A DNA stretch of 64,000 nt from DATATB01 sp036268995 (GCA_036268995.1 DATATB010000033.1:1-64000), one strand, 5' to 3'. Shown: positions 36,660 through 47,605, numbered from the stretch's first letter. Made by a program: numbers and translations. Notes: generated from the letters alone by a model not told the origin.

Positions 36660-39600
36660 TCAGCGTTCCGCCCTAGTCCAGCGGCGGATGGACATGAAAA
36701 TGCCGAGCCCGATCAGCGCGAGCAGGACCAGGGGCAATCCGAACAGCAGGCTGAGCAGGGCCAAGAGAATGACGGCTCCGCAGCCCAGCCCCGAATCCAG
36801 CGCACGCAGCAGCCGGCCGCTACGTGTCCAACGGCAGAATAGCGCAGCGACGAGCGCCACGATTGCCACAATGCACAGGCGAAACACGCTCATCGCGAGC
36901 CTGGCCGAGACCGCCTGAGCCGTGACTTGTACCTCGCCGCGCGGGGTGGTGAACCGGTAAACCGTGCCCCGCCGGGGAATCTGCACGTCGAGACTGGCCA
37001 GCCCGGTCGCCCCCGATGCGCGATCGACGGGCGCTGCGGCGCCGAGTTCAACCGCCCCGCGACGGGTGGCGGTTTGAGCGGCCGGGCGGTTTTGCGATTG
37101 CGCTTCCAAGCGTCGTTGATAACGCTGCGCCACGTCGTCGGCGGCCCGCTGCGCCGGCAACTCGCCGAGATCTTTATTCGCCGCCTGCCCCCTGCCGGCC
37201 TGCCGTCCGAACGCGTCCAATTGCGGCGGCGGCAAGAACTGACCGCCTGACTGCTGCTGTTGCAGCCGTTTCATCTCGTTAACAACGTCGGCCGTCGAAG
37301 ACGGCACGGTCGTCTGTCTCTTCGCGCTGGCCTGACCCTGCTGCACCAGGCCATTGCCCAGAAACCATTGCGTATCAAACTGTCCTGGCTGCCCGGCGGC
37401 ATTGGGCGATGTCTGGAGGGTGCCGCCGTTGATGGTCAGCGGGCCGACACCGGTGAGAGTCGTTTCGCCGGAATAAAAATTCTGACCCGCTTGTCCCACG
37501 ACGTTTAGCGCGCCGCTATTGGTCTGCGTCTGATAGAACTGGCTAAGATTCTGACGATTGTCCCGCGACGGTTCCTGCGGCGCGCTCTGCACGGCCTGGG
37601 CATTTTGCAGCGCCTCGCGCAGCGTGTGTGTGTTGTCCGACACCGCCGAATCGAAATTCGTATTCCCCGCGTAATCGAGGTTCGACGAGCGGTATTCATT
37701 GATCGATGATTCGAGCTCGTTAACGCTGCTGCTAGCCCGAATCTTCGAGAACTTGTCATAGCTGAGCATCGTCTGCGACAACCGCTCGGCCATCTTGGTC
37801 AGATACGAGACCGTGCCGGCTTGCAGATCGGCTTCTTCCCGAACTTCGCGCATCGTGCCGCCGAAACGGAACCAGCGGAGTTCGGGCGGTAGATATAACC
37901 GCACGTTGCTCAATTCCACGTTCACGTTCAGCGTGTGGATCAGCGGAAAATCGACGCTGGCCACTATGCCCGGCGTGGGCAGCGTGCCGCCGTAGTTCAA
38001 AGTCAGTGCGTAGTCGAGATCGCCGGCGGCGGTCTTGATCAGCGGGATGCGCACGTGCGTGGCCGGCTTGCCGGGCGACCGCGTGGGCTTCGTGGGCTCG
38101 CCGGCGATCACTGCCGTCCACAGTTTGGCCCCCTCGGGCAACTCGACCTCGAGAAATTGCTCGGTGGAATTGTAAAGGCGGTAGGTCTGCACGCCGCGAT
38201 ACGCACCCCGAGCGTCGACAACCAGGTCGGTTTCGGCCAGTCCGATCCGCGCTCCGGCCGTTTCCACGGCGGCCTGGTCCCGCGAGCGGTAAGTCAATCG
38301 CGGGCTGGCGGCGCCGGGCAGCACGCGATAGGCCTGCGTGTTGCCGCCGCTGAGCAAACTCGCAATCAATTGAAATTCTTGCTGACCGCGCAACAACGGC
38401 TCGAGCCCCGCGGTCTTTTCTACCACGACCTCGTCGCGGCCGGCCGATTCGATCGCCACGTAGCGGGCATCGGTGCGGCCGGTCTCCAGCACCGGAATCG
38501 CCGCTTCCTGCACGTCGCGCGTGTGCAGGCGGTCGTGCTCGACCAACACGCGCAGCTCGTTCATCACCGCGTCCTGCAACTCCAGCCGCACCCGCACCTG
38601 GCGATTGCCGGCCGGCCCGGGCAGCAACTCGACCGTCTTTTGCCGCAGCAGCGGCACGCTGATCCTGGCGTCGCGGAGCGCTTCGGGCAGCCGGAACACG
38701 ATCTCGCGCACGCCCGCGTCGCGGACGGTGAGATCCAGCAGGATCGTCTCTTCGATCGTCCGATCGGTCACGCGCGTATTGCTGACGGTGTAGCCGTGAA
38801 CCGTGGGCGACCGCAGCGAGACGCGCAGCAATCCCGCGTAATCGGCCTGCGACCAGGCCAAAGCAATTCGCGCCAGCCGCCGCTGCTGCGCAGTAAGCCA
38901 GGTGGCCGTGCGATCCAGCAACACGCGCTCGCAGTGCGTGAGGTTCGCCGCCTCGACATTCAAGGCCGGATCGGCCTGCACCACCAGCTCGCCTTGCTGG
39001 CGGTCAACGTCCAGCACGTCCACGCGCGGCAGCGGGAGTTCGGTCAGCGGACCGGATGGCCCGACCGGCCCCCGGATCACGACCGCGGTGTTCGTTTGCC
39101 CCGCCGCGAACAGCACGCTCAGCACGCGTCGTCCATCGGCTGAAGCCAGCGACCAATCATAGCTGCCGGCGGCGGTCACTTGCTCGACGCGAAAATCGTC
39201 GGGAATCGCCACCTGGAGTTTATAACGCGGCTGCCCACGCACTTTGACGAGCACGCGGGTTTCCAAACTGCGTTGCCGCTGGGCGACCTTCCACAGCGTT
39301 TGCACTTCGGCCATGGCCAGCGACTGAAGCGCCTCGACCTTGAGCCGCACCACAAAAGGCATGGCTGAAAACGCGTAACTCTGATACGGCACGATGCCGA
39401 GCGGACTGCGGTCGCCTATTTCAACCGCGGCCGACCGGTTTTCGAGGGTCGGATCGAAATCGGCACGCGTCGCCCCGCGGACTTCGACCGTTTGCAGATC
39501 GAGCACCGTGCTGCGGCGGATTGCCAATTGTCCGCTGTGCAGTGCGGCCCCTTCGATGGCGACCAGCGGAGCCTCGATCGTCGTGGAAGTAGTGCCCAAG

Positions 39601-42600
39601 CGCGAACGCTTCGATAGAAAGATTCTGAACCGCTCGCGATCGCTCACCGGCCGCAGCAGCGTGATCTCCAGCCGCTGCGGCCGCTTGGCGTCGGGCGTGG
39701 TCCAGCCGCGCACGTTGTCGCCGGCGACCTTATCGACCAGGTACCCCTCCGGAACGACCACGACGAACTTCTCACGCAACGCCCGGCTGAACTCCAGCTT
39801 CATGTCCCACGATGCCCGCACGCCGTCTTCTTGCACGTCGACGAGCACCTGGCTGCGGGCCTGGAGCGTGGCATCGATCTGCCCCAGATCCACGCGCGGC
39901 CGCCATTGCAGCCGGAAGTATCCGCCGGCATCGGGCGCGGTGACGATCGTTTCGTCGGCCTTTTGCGTTTCGTAGCTGCGCCGGTCCGGCACGCTCCACA
40001 ATCGCACCTCGGTTTGAGCCGCGGGCACGAGCAGCTTGAACTCGGCGGCACCCGGCGCGGGCAACTGCGCATCGACCGCGCGCCAGCCGCCATTGCGCTC
40101 GAGTTTCAAGCGGATGCTCAACTCGAGACGGTGGCGGCCGCGCCCTGACATCGTCAACGTCAGCAGCGCTGGATGATCGGCCGCAGGCTTGGCGGCGACT
40201 TCGACCACCTTCAAGCGTGCCGGCTTGCCGTCGAGCAGGGCCGAGGCCAACACGCCGCCCCGGAGCGGCAACGGAATATCAATGGGCCGGTTGTCGACAA
40301 ACACGTCGAACTGGAGCGTGCCCGTGACCGTTAAGAACTGCTCGCCGGCGAGCGTGGCCGAAAATTTCGCCCCGGCCGGCGCGTAGTCGGCCGGCGGAGG
40401 CTTGGCCGTGAGCTTGCGGTCGGGATAAGCCCGGTTCCAAAGTTCGACATAGCGGTCGTAAGGCACCAGCAGACGCTCGGCCTTGGGCACCGTCAGCCCG
40501 TCGGCCTTGTCCGAATCGTAGAGCAGGACCGTGGCGTCGTCGGGCACGTGTACCGGCGGCGCGGGCGGGACCATCTCCACGACGATCGGCTGAGGCGCGG
40601 CCGGTTGCTGAGCCGCGGCTGGCGACGAATTGCCGAGCACCGCCAACAGGCAGCCCAGCCCCGCGGCGATCGTGGTCGGCTTGGGAGGCGACGGAGCCTG
40701 CCCCCAGTCGGAGAGAATGCGAACGATGCCGACCAGCAGATAAAGCACAGCCAGCAGGCAAGCCGCGTAGAACGCGCCATTGAACACCGCGGCCAGCACG
40801 AACCAGCCGGTCACCAGCGGGATGAGCGTTGCTGCCAGCCAGACGGAGATCAAGAACCGCCACTTCACGCGTGCCGGCCGGGGCGTCAGCGCGAGTCCCC
40901 ACAAGGCCACGCACAGAGCCAACAGCCAGGCCAAGGCGTGCAAGCGCTGGGCGTCGACCAGCACCACGTCGATGCGCGGCGCGACGCCCAGGCTTTCAAA
41001 CCGCAGCGGCTCGCCCATCGCTTGCAGGTCGATGTGCAAGCTGCGTTTGCCGGCCTGCAAATCGGACGTGATTTTTTTGCCGGTGGCCGAACCGAGTCGT
41101 TCGCCCTTGCCGCCGGCGGCCATTCCGCCCATCCCGCCGATGCCGCCGCCCATCCCCGCCTGCGGTTTTTCGGCGGCCGCCGGCGCGGCCGCCCTGCCGG
41201 CAGCGAGTTGGGATTTCTCGCCCGCCGACGGTGCCATGTCGGAAAATTCCGATTCCAGCTGCGGGCTGGTATCCGAAAGGGCTATCACAGCGCTTTTCCG
41301 TTGTCGCGCAGTAGTACCGGCCGGTGGAAAGTGCGTTCCCCCGATGCGAAACGCAGCCGCGGCGACTTGCCAGGCGCCCAGCTCGCTGCGGGCTTGTCCG
41401 GCGATGGGATTCACGGTGCCGCGAGAACGCAAAACCCGCTGGCCGGTGGGCAGATACACGTCCCAATGAAGATCGGCCACGGGCACTTCGACGCTGACAT
41501 CACCTTCGGATATGGCCAATCGCGGAGCCGACAGCTCAACTCGCCCCAGCGAGCGGACGCGCGCCACCGGCGTTTCGTACACGATTCGCAGATCGCGCAG
41601 CGTTTCGCCCGCATCGGCCGGCAAACTCAACAACAATCGCCGGCCATGCTGCTGCGGCTGGAGCGGTTTGCCGTCCAACTCGGCCGACCAGAGCGTCGAA
41701 TCCGGCGGCAGCTCGACTTCCAAGAACGGCAGCTTCGCGCGGAGCTGCCATCCGGCCGAGGTCTGGCTCACGCCGCTGGCGGCCAGCAGGGTGGTCAGGT
41801 CGGCCTGCTGAACCAGTGCGGCGGGCAGCGGATAGGCCGGATGCCGCGTGACGTCGATCGCCACGTCGTCGCTCTTGCCCACGAAGCCGAACACGCCCAA
41901 CAGCCGGCGGCCCACCTGGTAATCGGCATCGACCAACTCGCCGACGTCGGCCCTGCGTGGATGACGCACGACCTGCACGTCGAACGTGGCATTGCCTTCG
42001 ACTGCCACGATGCCCGACTGATAATCCACGCCGTCGGCCGCAATGGCCGGCAGCACGTAGCCCTTGGGTTCGCTCATAGGCAACGCCTGCTGAAAATCGA
42101 CGGCCAGCCGGAGACGGCCCTTGCGGCCAGCGGCCAATTGCGCGGTCCAGCGCCGCAGCGGCTTGCCGGCCACCGCCTCGCTGCTCGTCTCCTTGATGGC
42201 CAGCCCGTCCAGGCCGCTCACGCTGACCGAAGTGGGCGTCGTATCCGGCAGCAAGAAACTCAGCCGCTCGGCCCGCGCTCGGGTCACGTCGTAGATCAAC
42301 TCGTAGTGCGCCGTGAGCAGGTCGGGATCGATGCGAAAGAACGAATACGAGCGGGCCGTCGCCCGCGGCGACGGGCGCTCGACGGAGAGCGTGGCCGCGT
42401 AGCCGCGGGCTTCGTAGCGATAGGCCAATTGCGAAGCGGCAGTGGTCAGGCCGTAGTCCTTTTTCTCGGCCTCGTCCAGCGGCGTGAGATCGACGAGCTT
42501 GTCGGGCCGCACGGTCAGATCGTCGCGCGCACCGACGGCGATCGCTCCCAGATCCTTCGCGGCGCCGACGACCGCAAAGGCGGGAAACGCGACCTGCCGG

Positions 42601-44144
42601 CTGGTCCAATCCGACAGCCAGCCGTCCGGGATCGATTCGGCATCGAAGTACACGCTCCGCGCTTCGCCGGCCGTGATGGGCGTGGGCAACCGGACATGTA
42701 CGCGCGTCGAACCGCCCGGCGCCGGATAGCGATCGACCGGCAGCAACGCTTGATTCTGGTCCTTTACCCGCAGCACCTGCCAGCCGGCCGGGGCGATGAA
42801 ATCAAAATCGAAACGCCGCTGGGCCGTCGGCGCCAGGGTGAAGCCGCCGACCACCTCCAGCCGCGCATCGCTCACTACGAGCAGCAGGTTCGACGTCACG
42901 CGCAATTCGGCAGGGGGCTCGATGAAACTGGCGTCCAGTTTGAAGCCGGCCTCGGGAGCATAGTAGGCCGCAACCATCCGGCTGGCCGGTTGATCGGACG
43001 AAGTCACGCCTTCGAGTGCCGAGTTGAGCACCGCGACGTCGAAGGGAATCAACCCTGTCGGCACGAGCGAGGTGGGCTTCAATCGATCCTCGACTGAAAG
43101 GCCCAAGACCGAGACTTGCCCGGCCACGTCCAAGGCCGTGAGCCGGGGAAAGGTCCAGTCTTTGAGCACGGCCGGGGCCCGCATGGCGGCAATCCGCAAC
43201 ACGACGGTTTCGGTCGTCGCTTGCCGCAGCACGACTTCCAGAATGCGCTGGGTTGCCGATTTGCTCACGGACCAGTGCGCCAGGGCCGGCGACTGCACCT
43301 CGAGCACTTCAAAGCTTGCCGGGACTTCGAACCGAAAGCGATCGACCGCCCGGTGCAGCACGGCCAGCGAAACCGTGGCGTACAGGCGTTCGTCAGCGGC
43401 CGTGATCGAGTCGATCAGCACGCCGCGGGCGATCACGACGCGTTGCTGACGCTGCTGGCGATTGTTTAAGGAAAAGGCCAACGTCATCCGGCCATCGCGG
43501 GGCAGCAGTTCGAAGCGTGTTACGCCGGCCCGCTCGTCCACTTTCCGACTAATGACATCGGCGCCTTCTTTGGCCTCGACATTGCCCGGCACGATGGCGT
43601 GCAAGCGTGTGGCGACGCAGCATGGCACGCGAAAGTTGAGCGCCTGCTGCGCAGTGCCAGCCCCCAATTCCGTAAGCAGTTCGAGCGTGAGGCGATGCCG
43701 GCCCTGGCCCTCGACAAACAGCGTGACCGTATCGTCCGGCAAGCGGCCGATATTCGCAGCCTCGCCGTCGAGCAAGGCCTGGCGAATGCCGACGTCTTCG
43801 AGCGCGAGCGGCACGGCGTGCAGACCATCGGCGAGCACGTCGAGCATGAGCGTGCCCGCGATCCGTGCCCGCTCGTCTTCGATCGTGAGCGTGTAGTCGG
43901 CCGACAGCAGCACTACATCCTGCGGCGGCTTTTCAACCTTGATCGGCCGGGCTTTCTTCACCAGTGCGTCGTATTCCTTTCGCGACAACAAAACGCGGCG
44001 CGTCGGGCCTGCCAGCAGCGTGGGCAGTTCGTCCAGCGGCACATAGAGCTCACGCGACACCGGCTCGGCGGCCGGATCGGCGGTAGCGGGCAGCGCGATG
44101 CCCAGCAACAAGGCCGCGATGAGCAATAGCGGGCGGCGGTTCAT
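36660..44144 (-). CDS. Giant secreted/membrane protein with two tandem modules
   Basis: A 2494-aa protein of no named family that I recognise. A signal peptide (about 1-22) is followed by module 1. This opens LYVPLDELPTLLAG and RVLLSRKEYDALV, continues with long beta-rich regions, and ends in several membrane helices (about 1075-1185). A second signal-like segment (ending SSPAAAQQ) and module 2 then begin with LLVPYDRYVELW (about residue 1222), the same opening as in module 1 and in the neighbouring 1154-aa protein. A Gln/Asn-rich low-complexity stretch (about 2150-2350) and C-terminal membrane helices (about 2415-2490) close the protein. Its start ATG overlaps the stop of the upstream gene (ATGA), so they are translationally coupled. 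The long opposite-strand frames are shadows. Confidence 0.85.
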   Translation of the reverse strand: MNRRPLLLIAALLLGIALPATADPAAEPVSRELYVPLDELPTLLAGPTRRVLLSRKEYDALVKKARPIKVEKPPQDVVLLSADYTLTIEDERARIAGTLMLDVLADGLHAVPLALEDVGIRQALLDGEAANIGRLPDDTVTLFVEGQGRHRLTLELLTELGAGTAQQALNFRVPCCVATRLHAIVPGNVEAKEGADVISRKVDERAGVTRFELLPRDGRMTLAFSLNNRQQRQQRVVIARGVLIDSITAADERLYATVSLAVLHRAVDRFRFEVPASFEVLEVQSPALAHWSVSKSATQRILEVVLRQATTETVVLRIAAMRAPAVLKDWTFPRLTALDVAGQVSVLGLSVEDRLKPTSLVPTGLIPFDVAVLNSALEGVTSSDQPASRMVAAYYAPEAGFKLDASFIEPPAELRVTSNLLLVVSDARLEVVGGFTLAPTAQRRFDFDFIAPAGWQVLRVKDQNQALLPVDRYPAPGGSTRVHVRLPTPITAGEARSVYFDAESIPDGWLSDWTSRQVAFPAFAVVGAAKDLGAIAVGARDDLTVRPDKLVDLTPLDEAEKKDYGLTTAASQLAYRYEARGYAATLSVERPSPRATARSYSFFRIDPDLLTAHYELIYDVTRARAERLSFLLPDTTPTSVSVSGLDGLAIKETSSEAVAGKPLRRWTAQLAAGRKGRLRLAVDFQQALPMSEPKGYVLPAIAADGVDYQSGIVAVEGNATFDVQVVRHPRRADVGELVDADYQVGRRLLGVFGFVGKSDDVAIDVTRHPAYPLPAALVQQADLTTLLAASGVSQTSAGWQLRAKLPFLEVELPPDSTLWSAELDGKPLQPQQHGRRLLLSLPADAGETLRDLRIVYETPVARVRSLGRVELSAPRLAISEGDVSVEVPVADLHWDVYLPTGQRVLRSRGTVNPIAGQARSELGAWQVAAAAFRIGGTHFPPAGTTARQRKSAVIALSDTSPQLESEFSDMAPSAGEKSQLAAGRAAAPAAAEKPQAGMGGGIGGMGGMAAGGKGERLGSATGKKITSDLQAGKRSLHIDLQAMGEPLRFESLGVAPRIDVVLVDAQRLHALAWLLALCVALWGLALTPRPARVKWRFLISVWLAATLIPLVTGWFVLAAVFNGAFYAACLLAVLYLLVGIVRILSDWGQAPSPPKPTTIAAGLGCLLAVLGNSSPAAAQQPAAPQPIVVEMVPPAPPVHVPDDATVLLYDSDKADGLTVPKAERLLVPYDRYVELWNRAYPDRKLTAKPPPADYAPAGAKFSATLAGEQFLTVTGTLQFDVFVDNRPIDIPLPLRGGVLASALLDGKPARLKVVEVAAKPAADHPALLTLTMSGRGRHRLELSIRLKLERNGGWRAVDAQLPAPGAAEFKLLVPAAQTEVRLWSVPDRRSYETQKADETIVTAPDAGGYFRLQWRPRVDLGQIDATLQARSQVLVDVQEDGVRASWDMKLEFSRALREKFVVVVPEGYLVDKVAGDNVRGWTTPDAKRPQRLEITLLRPVSDRERFRIFLSKRSRLGTTSTTIEAPLVAIEGAALHSGQLAIRRSTVLDLQTVEVRGATRADFDPTLENRSAAVEIGDRSPLGIVPYQSYAFSAMPFVVRLKVEALQSLAMAEVQTLWKVAQRQRSLETRVLVKVRGQPRYKLQVAIPDDFRVEQVTAAGSYDWSLASADGRRVLSVLFAAGQTNTAVVIRGPVGPSGPLTELPLPRVDVLDVDRQQGELVVQADPALNVEAANLTHCERVLLDRTATWLTAQQRRLARIALAWSQADYAGLLRVSLRSPTVHGYTVSNTRVTDRTIEETILLDLTVRDAGVREIVFRLPEALRDARISVPLLRQKTVELLPGPAGNRQVRVRLELQDAVMNELRVLVEHDRLHTRDVQEAAIPVLETGRTDARYVAIESAGRDEVVVEKTAGLEPLLRGQQEFQLIASLLSGGNTQAYRVLPGAASPRLTYRSRDQAAVETAGARIGLAETDLVVDARGAYRGVQTYRLYNSTEQFLEVELPEGAKLWTAVIAGEPTKPTRSPGKPATHVRIPLIKTAAGDLDYALTLNYGGTLPTPGIVASVDFPLIHTLNVNVELSNVRLYLPPELRWFRFGGTMREVREEADLQAGTVSYLTKMAERLSQTMLSYDKFSKIRASSSVNELESSINEYRSSNLDYAGNTNFDSAVSDNTHTLREALQNAQAVQSAPQEPSRDNRQNLSQFYQTQTNSGALNVVGQAGQNFYSGETTLTGVGPLTINGGTLQTSPNAAGQPGQFDTQWFLGNGLVQQGQASAKRQTTVPSSTADVVNEMKRLQQQQSGGQFLPPPQLDAFGRQAGRGQAANKDLGELPAQRAADDVAQRYQRRLEAQSQNRPAAQTATRRGAVELGAAAPVDRASGATGLASLDVQIPRRGTVYRFTTPRGEVQVTAQAVSARLAMSVFRLCIVAIVALVAALFCRWTRSGRLLRALDSGLGCGAVILLALLSLLFGLPLVLLALIGLGIFMSIRRWTRAER

Positions 44145-47100
44145 GCTCCGCCCTCCGCCGGATGATCATCGGCAGGCGAGGAAGGCGGCGGCGGTTCGGC
44201 GGCTTTTTCCGGCTCGTCGGCTCGCGGCGGTAAGACGGGTTCAGCCGCAGTCGGTGTGGCCGGTGGGGCAACCGGCGGCGAAACCGGCTCGGGCTGGCGC
44301 CGTTCGAGCGCGGCCAGAAACCACACGACCAGCACGATCACCACGCCGGCCGCCAGCGCGCCATTGACCAACTCGCGCGCCAGCATCGGCAGGAAGATAC
44401 CGAGCAAGACCAACGCAATGATCGTCAGCCCGGCTGCCAGGGCGCGCTCAGCGGGGCGCCGCTTGACGAGCAACAATCCCACGACGATCAGCACCGCGAG
44501 CAGCACCCAGTTGAGCACGGCGCGATGGACGGTTGTCAGCCGTAGCGAGCCCTTGGGAGCCGGCTCGGGACGCAGGGTCGAGAAAACGTATAGCCGGCCG
44601 TCGGTCTGAAAGGCTTCCATTGGGCTGCGAGTCAAGCTCACGCCTTCGGCCACCCAGGAGATGAGCCCCGAATCGCTTTGCAGCGGCAGCGGCACGAGCC
44701 CTACGCCGCCGTTATAGCGCCAGTCGCCGTTGGCTAGCTGCCATTTGATTTCGTCGGTCCACGGGCCTGCGGTCCGGATCACGGCCAGCTCGGGCGGGAG
44801 GTAGGCGCAGACGTAGACCTTTTGCACGGCCGGATCGTCGGGAAACTCGGGCAAATCGAAATGCCGGCCGGCGCCGGACAGCGTGTATTGCAGTTCGAGC
44901 AGCAGCGGCTTGTCGGGATCCTGCCCGACCAGCGGCACGGAATACTGACCCTGGCTGCCTTTTTCCAGGAGCATCGAGCGGCCATTGATCCGTAGCGGCT
45001 CGGTATCGAACTGGGCCCCCTCGGGAAGACGGACGGCGATCCGCTGCCGCGCGCTGCGCATGCGGTAGATGGCTTGCACGGCCACCTGGTTGGCCCGCGT
45101 CAGCACCATCCGCACGAGGGCCCGCTCGATGCTGGTGCGCTTGACCTCTTCCAGATCGTAGCGCGTGGCTTCGATGCCCAGCGTCCAGTCTTCATGGAAC
45201 TCATAGGCCCCGGCGGCGCCGGGCACGTTGGCGCCCGGCATCAGATCGTATTGCGGGTCGATGGGCCGCACGCCGCGCGACGGGCCCTTGGGCTGTAGAT
45301 CGATGGCCTCGCTCTTGACCAGCACGATTTGTCCCCAGGCCCGATCGACCAATTGCGGCCGGAGGTACGGCAACGGCACGGCCACGCTCGTGCCCACGTC
45401 GAATTTTTCGAGCGGTTTTTCCCAGCTCAGGTGGACCTGCGTCGAGCCGATAAACTCGTTCTCGCCGGTCAAAGACCAGGCGATGTAGCCCGCCGGCAGG
45501 TTTTCGGGAGCCGGCGTGAGCACGCGTTCGCGCACGCCTGGAGTGTCGTTGCGGAGCGAATTCGCCAGGTCCACCGGAACCAGCAGCCGCAGCGACTTGA
45601 GCCCGCTGTAGAGAATGTCGTAAAAGAAGGTGGCCTCGTACTTGACCACGCCCGGCTCGACGCGGGCCACGAGCAACTGGCGCACGGTCACGTGGGGCTT
45701 GCGCCGCTCGGCGAGCAGCTTGACTTCGGCCGGCTCGCTCGAAAAGGCAAACGCCTGCACGGCCCGGCTATCGCGGGCACGCGAGGCATCGAGCGTTTGC
45801 ATGCCGGCCAGTGCTTCCTGAAACGACACGCTGCGCAGTCCCTTCGATTCGCCGATGTTCACGCGCAGGCTTTCGGGCGCGTAGATCACGAGCCGGCCGG
45901 TGGCCTGTTCGACCGTCTCGGGGATCACACTCGGCACGACCAGCGGCAGCATCGCCGACTTGCCGGTGGGCGAAAGCAGATCGGCTTCGTTCAGCGTCTT
46001 CACCAGTTGCAGGACCAGGCCTACGCGTCCCTGCGCCTTGCGGCGAAGATTCACGACCAGCCGGTCCGCCGGCTTGCCCTCCAGGCGATAGGTGTCGACC
46101 TGCGCGGGGCTCGTGCCGGCAATGGCCTGTCCACGGACCTGGCGGACCTCAAAGCCCGGCGGAACTGCGAATTCGAGCCGGAATACGCCGGCCCGCTGGA
46201 TATCGAACGCGGCTTGCACGTCGAGCGCCAGTTGCTGCGGATCGAGCCGGGCCTCGACCAGCGAATCCACCGTGACGCGCGGCTGCACCTGCTCCACGTC
46301 CAGCGTCAACTCGAACGGCAGCGCGGCATACCGCCACGAAAACGTCCAATCGCCCTTTTTGAGCGACGCGGGCAGCTCGCTTTTGTCGATTTGCGACAAG
46401 CCGGCCCGCTTCGAAGCTTCGGCTTGCAAGCCTTCTGCCAGCCGGGCGACGATCACGCCTTGCTGACGGATGACCGCCAGCGCCTTGACGACCGGCACGA
46501 CCACCTGGGCCTGGCCCGCTTCGCCGGCAAAACGCTCCAGCTCGACCACGATCTGCTGCGAGTTCTTGGCCGGCTCGAACAGTTCGACGCTGATCCGCTG
46601 GCGAGCCGGACCATTGTCGGCGGCGGGCACGTCGGCCACCGTCCAGCGCTTGACGTTGGCATCGAACACGTTCACCACGCGCTGGTCTTTGGGCACTTCG
46701 ATCGACAGATCTTTGAGCTCGGAGCGACTGATGGCGTAATTCAGTTGCGTGCGCGTCCGCACGGCATTGGCATCGATCACGACTTGCTGCTCGGCTTCGA
46801 CACTGGCCAAGGCTTCAAGGCCCGTCGCACCTTCGGCCCGCGGCGTCCACTCGATGCGCACCACGTCGGCGGCGCCGACAAAGGCTTGAACTTCGCTGTG
46901 CGGGTGCTTGTCGCCCTTGGCGGCCGGCACGTCGCTGGCGGCGATCAGCGGCTGCAAGTCGATCTTCACGCCGGCTTCGTCGACGCGCACTTGCCAGCGG
47001 CTGACCGGCGCTTGCGGTGCGTGAAACTCGACCGAGTTGCGGCCCGGCGACTTGGTGAACGATCGGGCGTAGTCGAGCTGCAGCTCGAGTTGCTCGGCGT

Positions 47101-47605
47101 CGCCCTTTTGATGTTCGACCAGCAATTGGTAATCGGCACCGTCGCGCACAATGCGCGCGGGCCGATCGCCGAGCGTGGCCGACGTGATGGCCGCGTCTCT
47201 CAAACCGAGCGGAACCTTTTGCCAACCGGTGCCGATCACTTCCAGCTTGAGCACGGCGTGGACTCGCACGACGTCGCGCTCGACGGTGGCCTCGTGCGTG
47301 GCCTCGCTGATCAAGGCCGAGACCGGCGGCTTGCCGGGCTTTGGCCCTCCCTCGCGATCGCGGGCCGCTCGCCACAGCTCCTGGAACTTGTCGTACGGCA
47401 GGAACACGCCGCGTCCCTGCGTCTCGAACGTTTCACGCAGCTTGGTGTACGGGATATAGATGGTCTGTTCTTTGACCATGTTGGCCGCGGGTTTCGAGTC
47501 GCTGTCCGCAGTTTTCTTCGGCGCGTCATCGGCCGAGGTCGCGGCTGATGCGAGCAGGAGCCAACACCCAAAGCTGGCCCAAAGCCGCCAGCGCATAGAG
47601 TCCAT
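44141..47605 (-). CDS. Large secreted/membrane protein, one-module relative of the giant
   Basis: A 1154-aa protein with a signal peptide (about 1-22). QTIYIPYTKLRETF and GVFLPYDKFQELWRAARD (about 43-75) repeat the opening found twice in the downstream 2494-aa protein. Long beta-rich domains follow (repeated strings such as LRLLVPVDL, VRLPEGAQF, LPPELAVIRT). Membrane helices lie near the C-terminus (about 1010-1085), then a Pro/Glu-rich cytosolic-looking tail. ATG 47603-47605 is chosen at the signal peptide; ATG 47594-47596 is an alternative. It is the first gene of the two-gene operon. Function unknown. Confidence 0.84.
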   Translation of the reverse strand: MDSMRWRLWASFGCWLLLASAATSADDAPKKTADSDSKPAANMVKEQTIYIPYTKLRETFETQGRGVFLPYDKFQELWRAARDREGGPKPGKPPVSALISEATHEATVERDVVRVHAVLKLEVIGTGWQKVPLGLRDAAITSATLGDRPARIVRDGADYQLLVEHQKGDAEQLELQLDYARSFTKSPGRNSVEFHAPQAPVSRWQVRVDEAGVKIDLQPLIAASDVPAAKGDKHPHSEVQAFVGAADVVRIEWTPRAEGATGLEALASVEAEQQVVIDANAVRTRTQLNYAISRSELKDLSIEVPKDQRVVNVFDANVKRWTVADVPAADNGPARQRISVELFEPAKNSQQIVVELERFAGEAGQAQVVVPVVKALAVIRQQGVIVARLAEGLQAEASKRAGLSQIDKSELPASLKKGDWTFSWRYAALPFELTLDVEQVQPRVTVDSLVEARLDPQQLALDVQAAFDIQRAGVFRLEFAVPPGFEVRQVRGQAIAGTSPAQVDTYRLEGKPADRLVVNLRRKAQGRVGLVLQLVKTLNEADLLSPTGKSAMLPLVVPSVIPETVEQATGRLVIYAPESLRVNIGESKGLRSVSFQEALAGMQTLDASRARDSRAVQAFAFSSEPAEVKLLAERRKPHVTVRQLLVARVEPGVVKYEATFFYDILYSGLKSLRLLVPVDLANSLRNDTPGVRERVLTPAPENLPAGYIAWSLTGENEFIGSTQVHLSWEKPLEKFDVGTSVAVPLPYLRPQLVDRAWGQIVLVKSEAIDLQPKGPSRGVRPIDPQYDLMPGANVPGAAGAYEFHEDWTLGIEATRYDLEEVKRTSIERALVRMVLTRANQVAVQAIYRMRSARQRIAVRLPEGAQFDTEPLRINGRSMLLEKGSQGQYSVPLVGQDPDKPLLLELQYTLSGAGRHFDLPEFPDDPAVQKVYVCAYLPPELAVIRTAGPWTDEIKWQLANGDWRYNGGVGLVPLPLQSDSGLISWVAEGVSLTRSPMEAFQTDGRLYVFSTLRPEPAPKGSLRLTTVHRAVLNWVLLAVLIVVGLLLVKRRPAERALAAGLTIIALVLLGIFLPMLARELVNGALAAGVVIVLVVWFLAALERRQPEPVSPPVAPPATPTAAEPVLPPRADEPEKAAEPPPPSSPADDHPAEGGA

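Noticed and set aside
40548..43097. 849-codon plus-strand frame inside the 2494-aa gene, and a 739-codon one at 45329-47548
   Set aside because: Both are antisense shadows, rich in His, Arg, Gly and Gln. The minus-strand frames have signal peptides, membrane helices and mutual similarity.
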